22,448 bases of DNA from Bacillota bacterium (GCA_023409955.1 JAEYQQ010000101.1:1-22448); one strand, 5' to 3'. Shown: positions 7,022 to 15,494, numbered from the stretch's first letter. Made by a program: numbers and translations. Notes: a model not told the origin generated them from the letters alone.

Positions 7022-7028
7022 TTCGACA
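7022..7028 (-). promoter_or_regulatory. Spo0A-box-like site in the ECF sigma leader
   Basis: The minus strand reads ATTGTCGAAT here, containing the exact TGTCGAA core of the 0A box. It lies 51 bases upstream of the sigma gene start and about 20-30 bases downstream of the predicted transcription start. That placement would suit repression. Confidence 0.45.
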
Positions 7029-7056
7029 ATATTTGGTATTGCGCTTGCGTTGCTGT

Positions 7057-7085
7057 ATTTTATGATGCAAATCAAAGGTTTACAA
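7057..7085 (-). promoter_or_regulatory. Candidate promoter of the ECF sigma operon
   Basis: On the minus strand, TTGTAA (7085-7080) and TAAAAT (7062-7057) are spaced by 17 bases. The predicted start near 7050 gives an 80-base leader. Confidence 0.45.
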
Positions 7086-7184
7086 CAAGCAGACTGCCAT
7101 ACCTGCCTATTGTATCATGGATTCTGGGTGAAAAGAAAGCTTTTCCTGTTGTTATTGATGCGGTTTTGCCAAAGAAAACTAGTC

Positions 7185-7214
7185 TTGCCCTTCAAATTTT
7201 TCTTACGATATGAT
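7185..7214 (+). promoter_or_regulatory. Candidate promoter of the DUF624-like gene
   Basis: TTGCCC (7185-7190) and TATGAT (7209-7214) are spaced by 18 bases. TATGATA occurs twice in overlap just there. The rest of the divergent region 7086-7184 shows nothing further that I recognise. Confidence 0.4.
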
Positions 7215-7255
7215 ATGATAATGGTCTGGTGGCTCTGGTATGAGGAGGAAGTAAC

Positions 7256-8203
7256 ATGTTTGGAAAAATGATGAACAGCTACTATTATGGCAAAAGCGGT
7301 AAGGGTGATTACAACAAAGAGGATCTGCCTAAAAATCGCTGGCAGCTTTTTTGGGAGATGCTTCGTATTCGCTTTGCAGGGCTCATGCGGTTGAACCTGA
7401 TGTACGTTGTGGCTTGGCTGCCAGTGATATTGGTAACCATACTGACGCTTCTGACATTTATGGCTGGAGCGGTCCAAGGTGATGGAGCAGACGCCGCTAT
7501 TATGCCCAATGATGAACTAATGAAGTTTTATCAAGGCCTTTTATCTTCATGGCTTGTACTGCTTGTGCCTGCCATCACCATCACGGGGCCATTTACGGCC
7601 GGCGTGAGCTATGTCACCAGAAACTGGGCAAGAGATGAGCATGCCTTTGTATGGTCAGATTTTAAAGATGCCGTGAAGGCCAACTGGAAGCAGGGCTTGC
7701 TGGTATCCTTTATTACATCTCTAATGCCGTTGGTCTTGTATGTATGCTGGAATTTTTATAGTCAAATGGCCGCTGGGAATGCGTTTTTCGTCATACCGCA
7801 GGTGCTGGCTACCATGCTTTGCGTGGTATGGTTCCTGGCGGTGATATATATGTATCCGCTGATGGTATCCTACAAACTGAAATTTAAGGATTTGATCCGC
7901 AACGCACTGCTGCTTTCCATTGGCCGTTTGCCTCAGTCGGTAGGCCTGCGTCTTTTATCGGCAGTTCCCATTGTCATTGGTATTTTGGTGGCGCTCTTTA
8001 CTGCTCAGTATCCGTGGGCAATACTTGGCGTATTCCTGTATTATGTACTGTTAGGTTTCTCCTTGAGCCGATTTATTTTTGCCAGCTATACCAACGCGGT
8101 ATTTGACAAGTACATCAACGCCCGCATAGAGGGTGCCTTAATCAACCGTGGTTTGAGCCAGGAAGATGAGGATGATGAGGACGAGGACGAGGACGACCAG
8201 TAA
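7256..8203 (+). CDS. DUF624 (YesL-like) integral membrane protein
   Basis: This 315-residue protein has a strong GAGGAGG ribosome site about 6-12 bases before the ATG. Six membrane segments are visible near residues 48-70, 97-118, 147-166, 180-203, 232-250 and 253-276. The block 'GPFTAGVSYVTRNWARDEHA' followed by 'FVWSDFKDAVKANWKQG' (residues 111-147) is the hallmark of DUF624 proteins, which often sit near carbohydrate-use genes but have no proven activity. This one is longer than the usual ~200-230 residues because of a hydrophilic N-terminus of about 30 residues and a very acidic tail (residues 302-315, almost all Asp/Glu). It is divergent from the ECF sigma operon. Confidence 0.8.
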   Translation: MFGKMMNSYYYGKSGKGDYNKEDLPKNRWQLFWEMLRIRFAGLMRLNLMYVVAWLPVILVTILTLLTFMAGAVQGDGADAAIMPNDELMKFYQGLLSSWLVLLVPAITITGPFTAGVSYVTRNWARDEHAFVWSDFKDAVKANWKQGLLVSFITSLMPLVLYVCWNFYSQMAAGNAFFVIPQVLATMLCVVWFLAVIYMYPLMVSYKLKFKDLIRNALLLSIGRLPQSVGLRLLSAVPIVIGILVALFTAQYPWAILGVFLYYVLLGFSLSRFIFASYTNAVFDKYINARIEGALINRGLSQEDEDDEDEDEDDQ

Positions 8204-8204
8204 A

Positions 8205-8234
8205 GTATGGCCCGCTTCCCTTTGGCGCATGCTA
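8205..8234 (+). promoter_or_regulatory. Sigma-G promoter of the SASP gene
   Basis: GTATG (8205-8209) and CATGCTA (8228-8234), spaced by 18 bases, match the sigma-G consensus (GHATR allowing T, then CATNHTA). The predicted start near 8241 leaves a short leader with GGGAGG at 8245-8250. It begins 2 bases after the preceding gene's stop. Confidence 0.65.
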
Positions 8235-8257
8235 CAACTATAAAGGGAGGCGGTTTT

Positions 8258-8434
8258 ATGGCAAACGCCTTTAAGGCGCTGTCACCCCGAGACCGGCAAA
8301 AATATGAGACGGCACGGGAGTTGGGTTTGTTGGACCGGGTGGTTGAGGTGGGCTGGGCTGGCCTGACCGCTAAGGAGAGCGGACGCATTGGTGGGAAAAT
8401 GGGAAAAAAGCGCTCCCGGAATCGGCAGGTGTAA
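8258..8434 (+). CDS. Small acid-soluble spore protein, alpha/beta-type
   Basis: This 58-residue basic protein starts at 8258 with a GGGAGG ribosome site 7 bases upstream. 'KYETARELGLLDRV' fits the first SASP signature (K-x-E-x-A-x-E-L-G). 'GWAGLTAKESGRIGGKMGKK' fits the second conserved helix with its Gly-Gly and basic end. Such proteins coat and protect DNA in the dormant spore. It is a short clostridial form and lacks an obvious germination-protease site of the classical alpha/beta type. The sigma-G-like promoter upstream supports forespore expression. Confidence 0.85.
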   Translation: MANAFKALSPRDRQKYETARELGLLDRVVEVGWAGLTAKESGRIGGKMGKKRSRNRQV

Positions 8435-8464
8435 GGCTGCGGCTACAAAAGCTATGAGGTGCTT

Positions 8465-9226
8465 ATGTATACGGCCTTTGCACAGGTTTATGATGATTTG
8501 ATGGCGGATGTTAACTATCCCGCCTGGGCAGATTTCTACCGGCAGATGATGATGCAGCACGGCATTCGTGAGGGCAGGATTGCAGAATGTGCCTGTGGTA
8601 CAGGCGGGCTTACCCTTCCTTTTTATCAGATGGGCTTTGCCATAACAGGAATCGATATCTCCTCCGAAATGTTGTGGCAAGCATCCCAAAAGGCCCGGAA
8701 GGCGGGTGCTGCCATCCCTTTTGTGAAACAGGACATGTGCAGTATGCGGCTGCACCGGGCCATGGACGCCGTGTTATGCACCTGCGACGGGGTGAATTAC
8801 CTGACAACCCCAGGGCAGGTGCAGGATTTTTTTCGGGCGGCATATCAATCGCTGCGGCCTGGTGGCGGTTTATTTTTCGATGTATCCACACCCTATAAGC
8901 TGCAAAACATATTGGGAAACCAGTTTCTGGGTGAGGATCTGCCGAACATCACCTATCTTTGGCAGAACCATTTTTCGCCCAAGACATGGCTGGTTGATAT
9001 GGATCTTTGCATCTTTGTCAGGCAGGCTGACGGCAGCTACCAGCGCATGGATGAAAAGCAGCGCCAGCGAGCGCATTCCATGGAGGAATTAACAGACTGG
9101 CTTCGGGTGGCTGGTTTTTCGGGTATAACTTTTTATGGGGACGGTCATCTTATGCGGCCCGGTGAAAAGGAAAAACGCTGGCATGTGGCAGCTTTAAAAC
9201 GGCCTGATCCAAGAATGTACCGGTAA
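8465..9226 (+). CDS. Class I SAM-dependent methyltransferase
   Basis: 253 residues. The start at ATG 8465 has only a close GAGGTG upstream; GTG 8459 is an alternative. Motif I, the SAM-binding glycine loop, is AECACGTGG at residues 40-48, followed by the acidic D64 in 'GIDISSEML'. Motif 'MDAVLCTCDGVNYL' and post-motif 'LRPGGGLFFDVST' complete the Rossmann-fold pattern. It resembles the clostridial group of small-molecule or unspecified methyltransferases. The substrate cannot be told. It probably shares a transcript with hslO downstream (36-base gap). Confidence 0.85.
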   Translation: MYTAFAQVYDDLMADVNYPAWADFYRQMMMQHGIREGRIAECACGTGGLTLPFYQMGFAITGIDISSEMLWQASQKARKAGAAIPFVKQDMCSMRLHRAMDAVLCTCDGVNYLTTPGQVQDFFRAAYQSLRPGGGLFFDVSTPYKLQNILGNQFLGEDLPNITYLWQNHFSPKTWLVDMDLCIFVRQADGSYQRMDEKQRQRAHSMEELTDWLRVAGFSGITFYGDGHLMRPGEKEKRWHVAALKRPDPRMYR

Positions 9227-9262
9227 AGCATACCCAAAGAAATTATCGGAAGGAATCACGTT

Positions 9263-10162
9263 ATGATAGAGCCATCATATAATCAGCAGGATGAACTGCT
9301 CCATATATCCCTCATGGATGGTCAGGCACGGGTTTTGCTTTGTACTACAAGGCAATTGACTCAGGAGGCAGCGATCATTCACAATACCACCCCGGTATGT
9401 ACGGCAGCCATGGGCCGGTTGATGACCGGAACCGCCATGATGGGGGCTATGCTCAAGGGCAGCAGGGATTCTGTCACAGTGACCATCAAAGGTGGCGGCC
9501 CAATGGGTACGTTAATCGCCGTTTCTGTCCCTGGCCAGGTCAAGGCTTGTGTAGATCATCCGCAGGTGGAACTGCCCGTATTGCCAAACGGCAAGCTTGA
9601 TGTGGGTGGTGCAGTCGGCCGCGAGGGCCGTATGACCGTGGTGAAGGATATGGGCCTTAAAGAGCCTTACATCGGCCAGGTGGAACTGGTATCTGGTGAG
9701 ATCGCCGAGGATTTTACCATGTACTTTGCCAAAAGCGAACAGCAGCCATCCTTGGTTTCCTTGGGTGTTTTAGTGGCAGGGCAGCAGGTTTTGCAGTCCG
9801 GTGGACTTTTGATACAAGCGATGCCGGGTTGCTCAGAGGAAACCATTGAGCACCTGGAGATGCGCTCACCAATCTTCGCCACCATCAGCAACGAACTGAA
9901 TTACGCACCAATTGAGCAGCTGGCGAAGGAATGGTTTCAAGGTTTGGAGCCGGTGATCCTTGGCAGGCAGCCTTTGAAATATGCATGTGGATGCAGCCGT
10001 GAGCGCATGGAGCGTGCACTGGTAACCCTTGGGCAAAAGGAACTGGAACAACTGATCATGGAGGATCAAGGGGCGGAGCTGGGCTGCCATTTCTGCCGCA
10101 GTCAGTATGCTTTTACTACCAATGATCTGAAGGAGCTTGTAAAACAGGCCACCCGGGCATGA
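9263..10162 (+). CDS. hslO: Hsp33 redox-regulated chaperone
   Basis: This 299-residue holdase chaperone becomes active when oxidants release zinc and form disulfides. The redox switch is intact: C242-x-C244 and C275-xx-C278 ('YACGCSRERMERAL' and 'CHFCRSQYAF'), separated by 30 residues. The N-terminal domain carries family motifs 'TAAMGRLMTGTAMMGAMLKG', 'VTVTIKGGGPMGTL' and 'VGREGRMTVVKDMGLKEPY'. A GGAAGG ribosome site lies about 10 bases before the ATG. It is cytosolic. Confidence 0.97.
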   Translation: MIEPSYNQQDELLHISLMDGQARVLLCTTRQLTQEAAIIHNTTPVCTAAMGRLMTGTAMMGAMLKGSRDSVTVTIKGGGPMGTLIAVSVPGQVKACVDHPQVELPVLPNGKLDVGGAVGREGRMTVVKDMGLKEPYIGQVELVSGEIAEDFTMYFAKSEQQPSLVSLGVLVAGQQVLQSGGLLIQAMPGCSEETIEHLEMRSPIFATISNELNYAPIEQLAKEWFQGLEPVILGRQPLKYACGCSRERMERALVTLGQKELEQLIMEDQGAELGCHFCRSQYAFTTNDLKELVKQATRA

Positions 10163-10174
10163 CTTATTTCTTTG

Positions 10175-10183
10175 TGATATAAT
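10175..10183 (+). promoter_or_regulatory. Extended -10 promoter of the TPR/HEAT gene pair
   Basis: TGATATAAT is a perfect extended -10 element 13 bases after hslO ends. It places the transcript start near 10190. The ATG at 10182 therefore cannot be used from this promoter, supporting 10218 as the start. Confidence 0.6.
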
Positions 10184-10217
10184 GGGTTGGGACGGAAATG
10201 TTCCGCCGGAGATTTTG

Positions 10218-11921
10218 ATGAAAGAAGCAAGCTTACAACGTCGTGTGGGGGATGTGGTGTCCTTTGCCCGCTCAACAGACTACTGGCACGCTAGGGCCAT
10301 GGATAACCGCCGAAGCCTTCGCTTTCCTGAGGCGGTGGAGCTTTTGCGCAGTGCCATCAGGCAAGATCCTGACAATGTGGAGATGCAGATGGACCTGGCG
10401 GAAACGCTTAGCGAAATGGCATGCTTTGAACAGTCCAGTCGTCTGCTGTATAAGCTATTAAGCCGTGATCCCAACCATGCGGAGTGTTATTATGGCTTGG
10501 CGTGCAACGATTACGGGCTGCAAAAAAATGAAGAAGCATTGGATGCATTGTTCCATTACCTGCGTCTAGCCCCGGAAGGACCATACGCCGAAGAAGCCAG
10601 AGATATGCTGGAGATGCTCACCGGATGGGACCAAGGGCCAGGCGGAAATCGCGGTGAGCTGCTGATCCGCCGGGGCATGAAAGCATTCGCTGATGACAAG
10701 CCTCATAAGGCAACGGAGCATTTGGAACGTGCATTGAAGGTTACCAAGGATTTTTCCAGGGTCAGAACCATGCTGTCCCTATCCCTTTTGTCAGAAGGAA
10801 AACCGGAGGAAGCATTGCGTCATGCCATGCTGGCCTGTGCAAAAGAGAAGCAGAGTGTTCAGGCACGCTGCTCCTTATGCTGTGCGTTATGGATGGCCGG
10901 CAGGCCCAGGGCAGCGGCGGGACTTTTGAAGGAAGCTGCAAAGTGGTGTGACTCACCATATGAGGAATTGCTGTTCTGCCATACGGCTAGCCAGCTTGAC
11001 CAACGGGAATTGCTGCTGAAGTTTTTGCAGGAGCGGAGCAAGTGGACGCCCTTTCGAACCGGCACAATGCATAGCCTTGCGGTGGCATATTATAATCTTG
11101 GCCATATGCAAAAAGCCAAAGCGCTCTGGCTTAGGGTTTTGCAGATCGACCCGGATAACCTGCTGGCAGAATACGGCCGTGACCTTTGCCTAAGAGCGCT
11201 CAGCGGCGAGAAGACAGATGCGGATACATTAAGCTATCATCCTATATTGCCAAGAGCGGAAAACCAGCGCCGTTTGCAAATGATTGCCGCTGCTTTGTCG
11301 GAAGGGGAAATGTCATTAAAAGCAGCCTGGCACCAGGATGATACGCTGAAAAAAATGCTTCGCTGGGCATTTACACTGCCGGATGATAAACTTCAAAGCG
11401 CACTTCTTGGCGTGCTTGCCACTGTTGGTCCGGATAGTGCAGGCATTATCAAAGAGTTGCTTACTGATGATGCCATATCTGAAACACTTAAGTATCGAGC
11501 CGTGATGCTGCTCAATCGCATGGGCGAGCCTATGCCCTATGTACTGACCTACAAGAGGCGCATTACTCATGTGCAATGTGTTCCTAAAGAAAATGAGGGC
11601 ATTCCCCAGTGGCGCTCCTTTTTAAAAGCCTTTTTAATGGAGGCCGGCAAATGGGGCAACGCAAAAGATGCCGCATTCTTTGCACTGGAAGTGTACCGTG
11701 CACTTCCCAGGGCCATGCGGGAGGAAGCCGGCGGGGAAAAAGCCATGCAATGGATCAAAGCTTTGGAAATACTCTATCTTCACCGCTTCGGTTATGTTCG
11801 GCAGATGAATACTGTCATTCGTGACCTGCCTATATCCATTCGCAGGATCCAGCGCATCATACGAAGCATTCATGGGATTTATCCCTTTGCCGCATATCCC
11901 TTGAAAGGAGAAAATTCATGA
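10218..11921 (+). CDS. TPR-repeat protein
   Basis: 567 residues, starting at ATG 10218 (GGAG at 10208-10211). Tetratricopeptide repeats are clear in the first 350 residues: 'RFPEAVELLRSAIRQDPDN', 'CFEQSSRLLYKLLSRDPNH', 'KNEEALDALFHYLRLAPEG', 'KPHKATEHLERALKV', 'KPEEALRHAMLACA', and 'HMQKAKALWLRVLQIDPDN'. The C-terminal ~200 residues are helical and may be HEAT-like ('MLRWAFTLPDDKLQSALLGV' and following). No signal peptide or membrane segment is present, so it is a cytosolic scaffold or adaptor. It overlaps the next gene by 4 bases (ATGA), so the two products probably act together. The specific role is unknown. Confidence 0.85.
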   Translation: MKEASLQRRVGDVVSFARSTDYWHARAMDNRRSLRFPEAVELLRSAIRQDPDNVEMQMDLAETLSEMACFEQSSRLLYKLLSRDPNHAECYYGLACNDYGLQKNEEALDALFHYLRLAPEGPYAEEARDMLEMLTGWDQGPGGNRGELLIRRGMKAFADDKPHKATEHLERALKVTKDFSRVRTMLSLSLLSEGKPEEALRHAMLACAKEKQSVQARCSLCCALWMAGRPRAAAGLLKEAAKWCDSPYEELLFCHTASQLDQRELLLKFLQERSKWTPFRTGTMHSLAVAYYNLGHMQKAKALWLRVLQIDPDNLLAEYGRDLCLRALSGEKTDADTLSYHPILPRAENQRRLQMIAAALSEGEMSLKAAWHQDDTLKKMLRWAFTLPDDKLQSALLGVLATVGPDSAGIIKELLTDDAISETLKYRAVMLLNRMGEPMPYVLTYKRRITHVQCVPKENEGIPQWRSFLKAFLMEAGKWGNAKDAAFFALEVYRALPRAMREEAGGEKAMQWIKALEILYLHRFGYVRQMNTVIRDLPISIRRIQRIIRSIHGIYPFAAYPLKGENS

Positions 11922-12742
11922 AGTGTATAGACTTTGACAAGCATTTTGCAGAATATACATCTCAGTGGATGAACGATCACAGCCGCGAATACAAAACCTT
12001 GGAGGCCATGGAAGACGATATGCCCGGTGTATACCTGCGTTTTTTAAATACACCCGCATCCTGGTTGGATGGTTTTGCTCCAGGTGTGTATTTCAGTCAG
12101 TTTGACGATGCCAAAGAACTAGTGGAGTGGCTGAAGGAATACTGTGTAAAGCGTATTCCTATACCCGATCCCCTGCAGGAAAGGATACTATCATTAGGGG
12201 ATAGCAGCGAAGCTGAGCTGTTGGCGCTGCTTTCGGATGAGCATGCTCCACAGGATGCGCGGATGACAGCTGTGGGGCTGCTTCGGGAAATGGAAAGTAT
12301 TGCGCCCAAAGCATTGTACATACAGTGGCAGGCAAATCGCAGGCAGAAGGATGAGCTTTGCGACAATGCGCTGGAAAGCTTATCAGCCATGGGTGGTGAA
12401 GCAGTGCAGGATATGCTCTATGCCCTGGAGGGATGCAACCAGGCCGGACAGGAAGCGCTGCTGGATGTGCTGACCTACTACCCGGGAAATGAGACTGTAT
12501 TTGAGCTGACACTAAAGTTTTTTGAAACGGAGAAAAAGCGCCGTGCGCTTTTTGCCGGATATCTTGGCAGGCTAGGGGATGAGCGGGCACTGCCGGCATT
12601 GCAAAAAGCTGCAGCAGAGAAAAACCTCCCTTATCTTGATTTTATTGAGATCCGCAATGCCATTGAGCGATTGGGCGGAGAGATTAATGACCGTGAATTT
12701 CTCGATGACCCAGGATATGACGCATTGCAGAAAATGGAGTAA
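11918..12742 (+). CDS. HEAT-like repeat protein, partner of the TPR protein
   Basis: This 274-residue cytosolic protein starts at an ATG overlapping the stop of the TPR gene (ATGA), with GGAG in the end of that gene. From about residue 95 it is a series of paired helices: 'SSEAELLALLSDEHAPQDAR', 'MTAVGLLREMESIAPKALY', 'NALESLSAMGGEAVQDMLYA', 'AGQEALLDVLTYYPGNE' and 'FAGYLGRLGDERALPALQKA'. These resemble HEAT/PBS-lyase-type repeats. The first 90 residues are a separate acidic region. There are no catalytic motifs. Translational coupling suggests a stoichiometric complex with the TPR protein. Confidence 0.75.
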   Translation: MKCIDFDKHFAEYTSQWMNDHSREYKTLEAMEDDMPGVYLRFLNTPASWLDGFAPGVYFSQFDDAKELVEWLKEYCVKRIPIPDPLQERILSLGDSSEAELLALLSDEHAPQDARMTAVGLLREMESIAPKALYIQWQANRRQKDELCDNALESLSAMGGEAVQDMLYALEGCNQAGQEALLDVLTYYPGNETVFELTLKFFETEKKRRALFAGYLGRLGDERALPALQKAAAEKNLPYLDFIEIRNAIERLGGEINDREFLDDPGYDALQKME

Positions 12743-12835
12743 GCTGGTGTAGGGGGCGATTCCTATGTGCGCTGCCCATTATACCAATTCCAGGAGAAAA
12801 TCATGTCGTATTGATCGCAAGAAAGGGGGATCAAA

Positions 12836-13516
12836 ATGATCACCTTGCAGGAGATCAAGCAAAATGAAAACATCAAAGCGCTGATTAAGGTGGGCAACCG
12901 GTACTTGGAAGCGCTGGGTTATACAGATCACGGCCCACGGCATGTCAGCTATGTCAGCCGTACTGCTGCTTCGGTATTAAAGTCGTTAGGTTACTCTCCC
13001 AGGGAGGCGGAGCTTGCAGCCATTGCCGGCTGGGTCCATGACGTAGGTAACTCAGTCAACCGGCATGATCATGGCACAAACGGTGCTATCCTCCTTTTCC
13101 CTCTGCTTCGGGAAGCAGGGCTGGATATCACCGATGTTATGGAAATCGTGACTGCTGTTGGCAACCATGAGGAACAGAACGGAACCATAGCAAGTGCTGT
13201 AAGTGCAGCGCTGGTGATTGGTGATAAAAGTGATGCCCATCGGACCAGGGTCAGGAACGGAAAGCCAGATCTCGACGATGTGCATGATAGGGTTAATTAT
13301 TCCATATTGGAAAACAAGGTCACTGTGGACAGGAAACTTCGGGTGATCCGGCATGAATTGACGATGGATGAAACGTCATCTGTATTGGAGTACCTGCAAA
13401 TTTATCTGGCTCGGATTATCATGTGCGAGCAGGCTGCGGCATTTTTAAACTGCTCCTTTGATCTTGTTATCAATGGACGCCCGGTAAATAACCGGCCAAG
13501 GCCAGCGGTGGAATAA
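12836..13516 (+). CDS. HD-domain phosphohydrolase
   Basis: 226 residues with an AAAGGGGG ribosome site. The HD metal ligands are in order: H36 ('DHGPRHV'), H68-D69 ('WVHDVGN'), H111 ('GNHEEQ') and D130 ('GDKSDAHRTRV'). HD proteins hydrolyse phosphate esters, nucleotides or cyclic dinucleotides. This subgroup, with a long C-terminal tail ('VTVDRKLRVIRHELTMDETS', 'VLEYLQIYLARIIMCEQAA'), is common in Clostridia but has no known substrate. It lacks the HD-GYP motif. It is followed 21 bases later by the zinc-ribbon protein gene, so the two are likely co-transcribed. Confidence 0.88.
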   Translation: MITLQEIKQNENIKALIKVGNRYLEALGYTDHGPRHVSYVSRTAASVLKSLGYSPREAELAAIAGWVHDVGNSVNRHDHGTNGAILLFPLLREAGLDITDVMEIVTAVGNHEEQNGTIASAVSAALVIGDKSDAHRTRVRNGKPDLDDVHDRVNYSILENKVTVDRKLRVIRHELTMDETSSVLEYLQIYLARIIMCEQAAAFLNCSFDLVINGRPVNNRPRPAVE

Positions 13517-13522
13517 TTACCT

Positions 13523-13530
13523 AAAGGAGG
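13523..13530 (+). promoter_or_regulatory. Ribosome binding site that decides a TTG start
   Basis: AAAGGAGG ends 1 base before an in-frame ATG (13532) but 7 bases before TTG (13538). Spacing strongly favours the TTG. Confidence 0.7.
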
Positions 13531-13537
13531 GATGACA

Positions 13538-15397
13538 TTGCTCTGTGAAAAGTGCGGAGCTTATATGACGGATGATGCCATTACCTGTGATGGCTGTGGC
13601 TCCCTGCTAAAGCGCAGACCACAGCCGGAGACGGGTGTGAAGGGCATCCGTCAAGGCCGTTCCTCTGCAGGGGCACAGCCAGGGAACGGCAGCAGCCGTA
13701 TTGAACCCAAAGGCGAAATATATGCCAAGAGGGATATGGCCAGGGATGTACCTACCATGTACCGGGAGGATCGTCCACGGGAGCGCCGCAGGGGTGTTGA
13801 GCGCTTTGCCGAGGATGCAGGCAGGCCGCAAAGTCGGCGCGGTATTCCAAGGGTAACGGAGACAGAGGTCCGAAAGCTGCGTATACGTCAGGATAAGGTG
13901 CGCCCCGTAAAAAAGCACATGATCAACTGGATGCTTGTGTTGGTGGGTGCAGTATTAGTCTTCATCATCGGCCTTATTGGCGGCATGTTCTATCTGAATC
14001 AAACGTCTGCGGGACAGCTTGTTCTTGCGAGAATGGGGCGTGATGCCTCTGCCCAGGCCTACTGGCAGGTGGGGGAGGAGTATATGAACCGCGGTCAGGT
14101 TGGACAAGCCATTGAAGCTTTCAAAAAGGCTGATGAAATGAATCCTGACAATGTGGATGGTCTGCTTTCTCTAGCGGCTGCATATGAGGCATATGGCCTT
14201 CAGGAGGAGGCTATGACTCTGTATGTCAGGCTGTATGAGGATGTCAGCCCCGAACGGCCAGAGGCCTACCGCAACCAGATCAGATTGTTGATTATGGCGG
14301 ATAAAAAGCCTGAGGCTGCGGTTTTGATGAAGCTTGCCTACGAAAAAACTGGCTTGCAATCTTTTAAACAGCAGCGGGATGAAACATTGCCCAAAATGCC
14401 GGAAACAGATTTGGCGGCAGGCCGTTATACCGAGGAGAAGCAGGTGAATCTTGAGTCACCTCAGGATTATGACATTCTGTATATCATCGGCGATGGGGAG
14501 TTTACTGACAAGGAAGCCGCAAAACCATATGAAGGGACCATTCTTTTAAAAGAGGGGACTCAAAGACTGCGGGCAGTTGCCGTAAGCAATGACCTGATGA
14601 GCGACCCGTTGGACGTGACATACGTCATAGCCTTGCCATCTCCCGATGCACCCAAGGCCAGCCTTGCTCCAGACACATATGAACGGGCCCAGCGGGTAAG
14701 GCTCCGGTATCCCGGGAAGGACTCCGACATTACCATGTATTATACGCTGGATGGTACGATGCCTGATGCTAAAACATCACCCCGTTATACTGGCGAACCG
14801 ATCAATCTGCCGGGCGGCAGGGTTACACTCAGGGCAATTGCTGTAAACAGCAAAGGCAAAGTATCCAATACAATGGAAGTTGGCTATAAAATAAACGGTG
14901 TTAAATTCCAGGCAATGTATGCTGCAGAGGATTCGTTTGATGGATTTACCCTGATGTCAACGACACGGGAGGCATTTATCAGAGATGCCGGAGAACCAAT
15001 AAGTCGGGAAACAGTTTCGTACACAGGCATTACGGATGAATGTCAGAAGCTGGTCTACAGTTGGGGATATAGCATTTTCGCTCCCATCAACGGAGACTGG
15101 AGGGTGGTGGAAGTTTACCAGACAGATAATCAGTTTGCCGCCCCCCGAAAAACCAGCATAGGTTCCGCGCTGGACGATGTTGTGGGGAAATTCCGCGACA
15201 TGAAGCAGCCGGAGAGTCAAAATGGAAACCGAAGCTTGTATTATGACGGGGATAGTTTCGGTATCATTGAAAAACTCTCAGGTCAGCAGATTAGTATAAA
15301 GTACTCTTTTATCAGCGCAGAAGGATATCGTTACCTTTTGAAATATGATCTTAGCAATGGCATTGTTACAGCTGTAACCCACCGCTATGAACCATAA
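13538..15397 (+). CDS. Zinc-ribbon, single-pass membrane protein with TPR and chitobiase-C-like domains
   Basis: 619 residues from the TTG. A zinc ribbon lies at residues 3-20 (C3-xx-C6, C17-xx-C20). It is followed by a basic, low-complexity region of about 100 residues rich in Arg and Gly, then one membrane segment at about 129-150. The outside part carries TPR-like helices ('YWQVGEEYMNRGQVGQAIEA', 'FKKADEMNPDNVDGLL') to about 260. Two beta domains of the chitobiase C-terminal/FN3-associated type follow at about 300-455; the clearer one has 'DITMYYTLDGTMPDAKTSPR' and 'VTLRAIAVNSKGKVSN'. A C-terminal ~150-residue domain of unknown type completes the protein. It may sense or bind cell-wall glycans. 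It lies directly upstream of spo0A but is separated from it by a terminator. Confidence 0.82.
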   Translation: MLCEKCGAYMTDDAITCDGCGSLLKRRPQPETGVKGIRQGRSSAGAQPGNGSSRIEPKGEIYAKRDMARDVPTMYREDRPRERRRGVERFAEDAGRPQSRRGIPRVTETEVRKLRIRQDKVRPVKKHMINWMLVLVGAVLVFIIGLIGGMFYLNQTSAGQLVLARMGRDASAQAYWQVGEEYMNRGQVGQAIEAFKKADEMNPDNVDGLLSLAAAYEAYGLQEEAMTLYVRLYEDVSPERPEAYRNQIRLLIMADKKPEAAVLMKLAYEKTGLQSFKQQRDETLPKMPETDLAAGRYTEEKQVNLESPQDYDILYIIGDGEFTDKEAAKPYEGTILLKEGTQRLRAVAVSNDLMSDPLDVTYVIALPSPDAPKASLAPDTYERAQRVRLRYPGKDSDITMYYTLDGTMPDAKTSPRYTGEPINLPGGRVTLRAIAVNSKGKVSNTMEVGYKINGVKFQAMYAAEDSFDGFTLMSTTREAFIRDAGEPISRETVSYTGITDECQKLVYSWGYSIFAPINGDWRVVEVYQTDNQFAAPRKTSIGSALDDVVGKFRDMKQPESQNGNRSLYYDGDSFGIIEKLSGQQISIKYSFISAEGYRYLLKYDLSNGIVTAVTHRYEP

Positions 15398-15410
15398 TTG
15401 CAAGGCAATA

Positions 15411-15446
15411 AACCGTCTTCCTTTTAATTGGGGAAGACGGTTTTTT
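15411..15446 (+). terminator. Rho-independent terminator before spo0A
   Basis: AACCGTCTTCC (15411-15421) pairs with GGAAGACGGTT (15432-15442), followed by a T run. It isolates spo0A from upstream transcription. Confidence 0.93.
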
Positions 15447-15494
15447 GGTCCGTCATACTATTTTGTTGGTAAATGGATAAATGGGGTTTTGAGC

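Noticed and set aside
8086..8388. Minus-strand 100-codon frame with a serine run
   Set aside because: It is the antisense shadow of the acidic tail of the DUF624-like gene and of the SASP gene.
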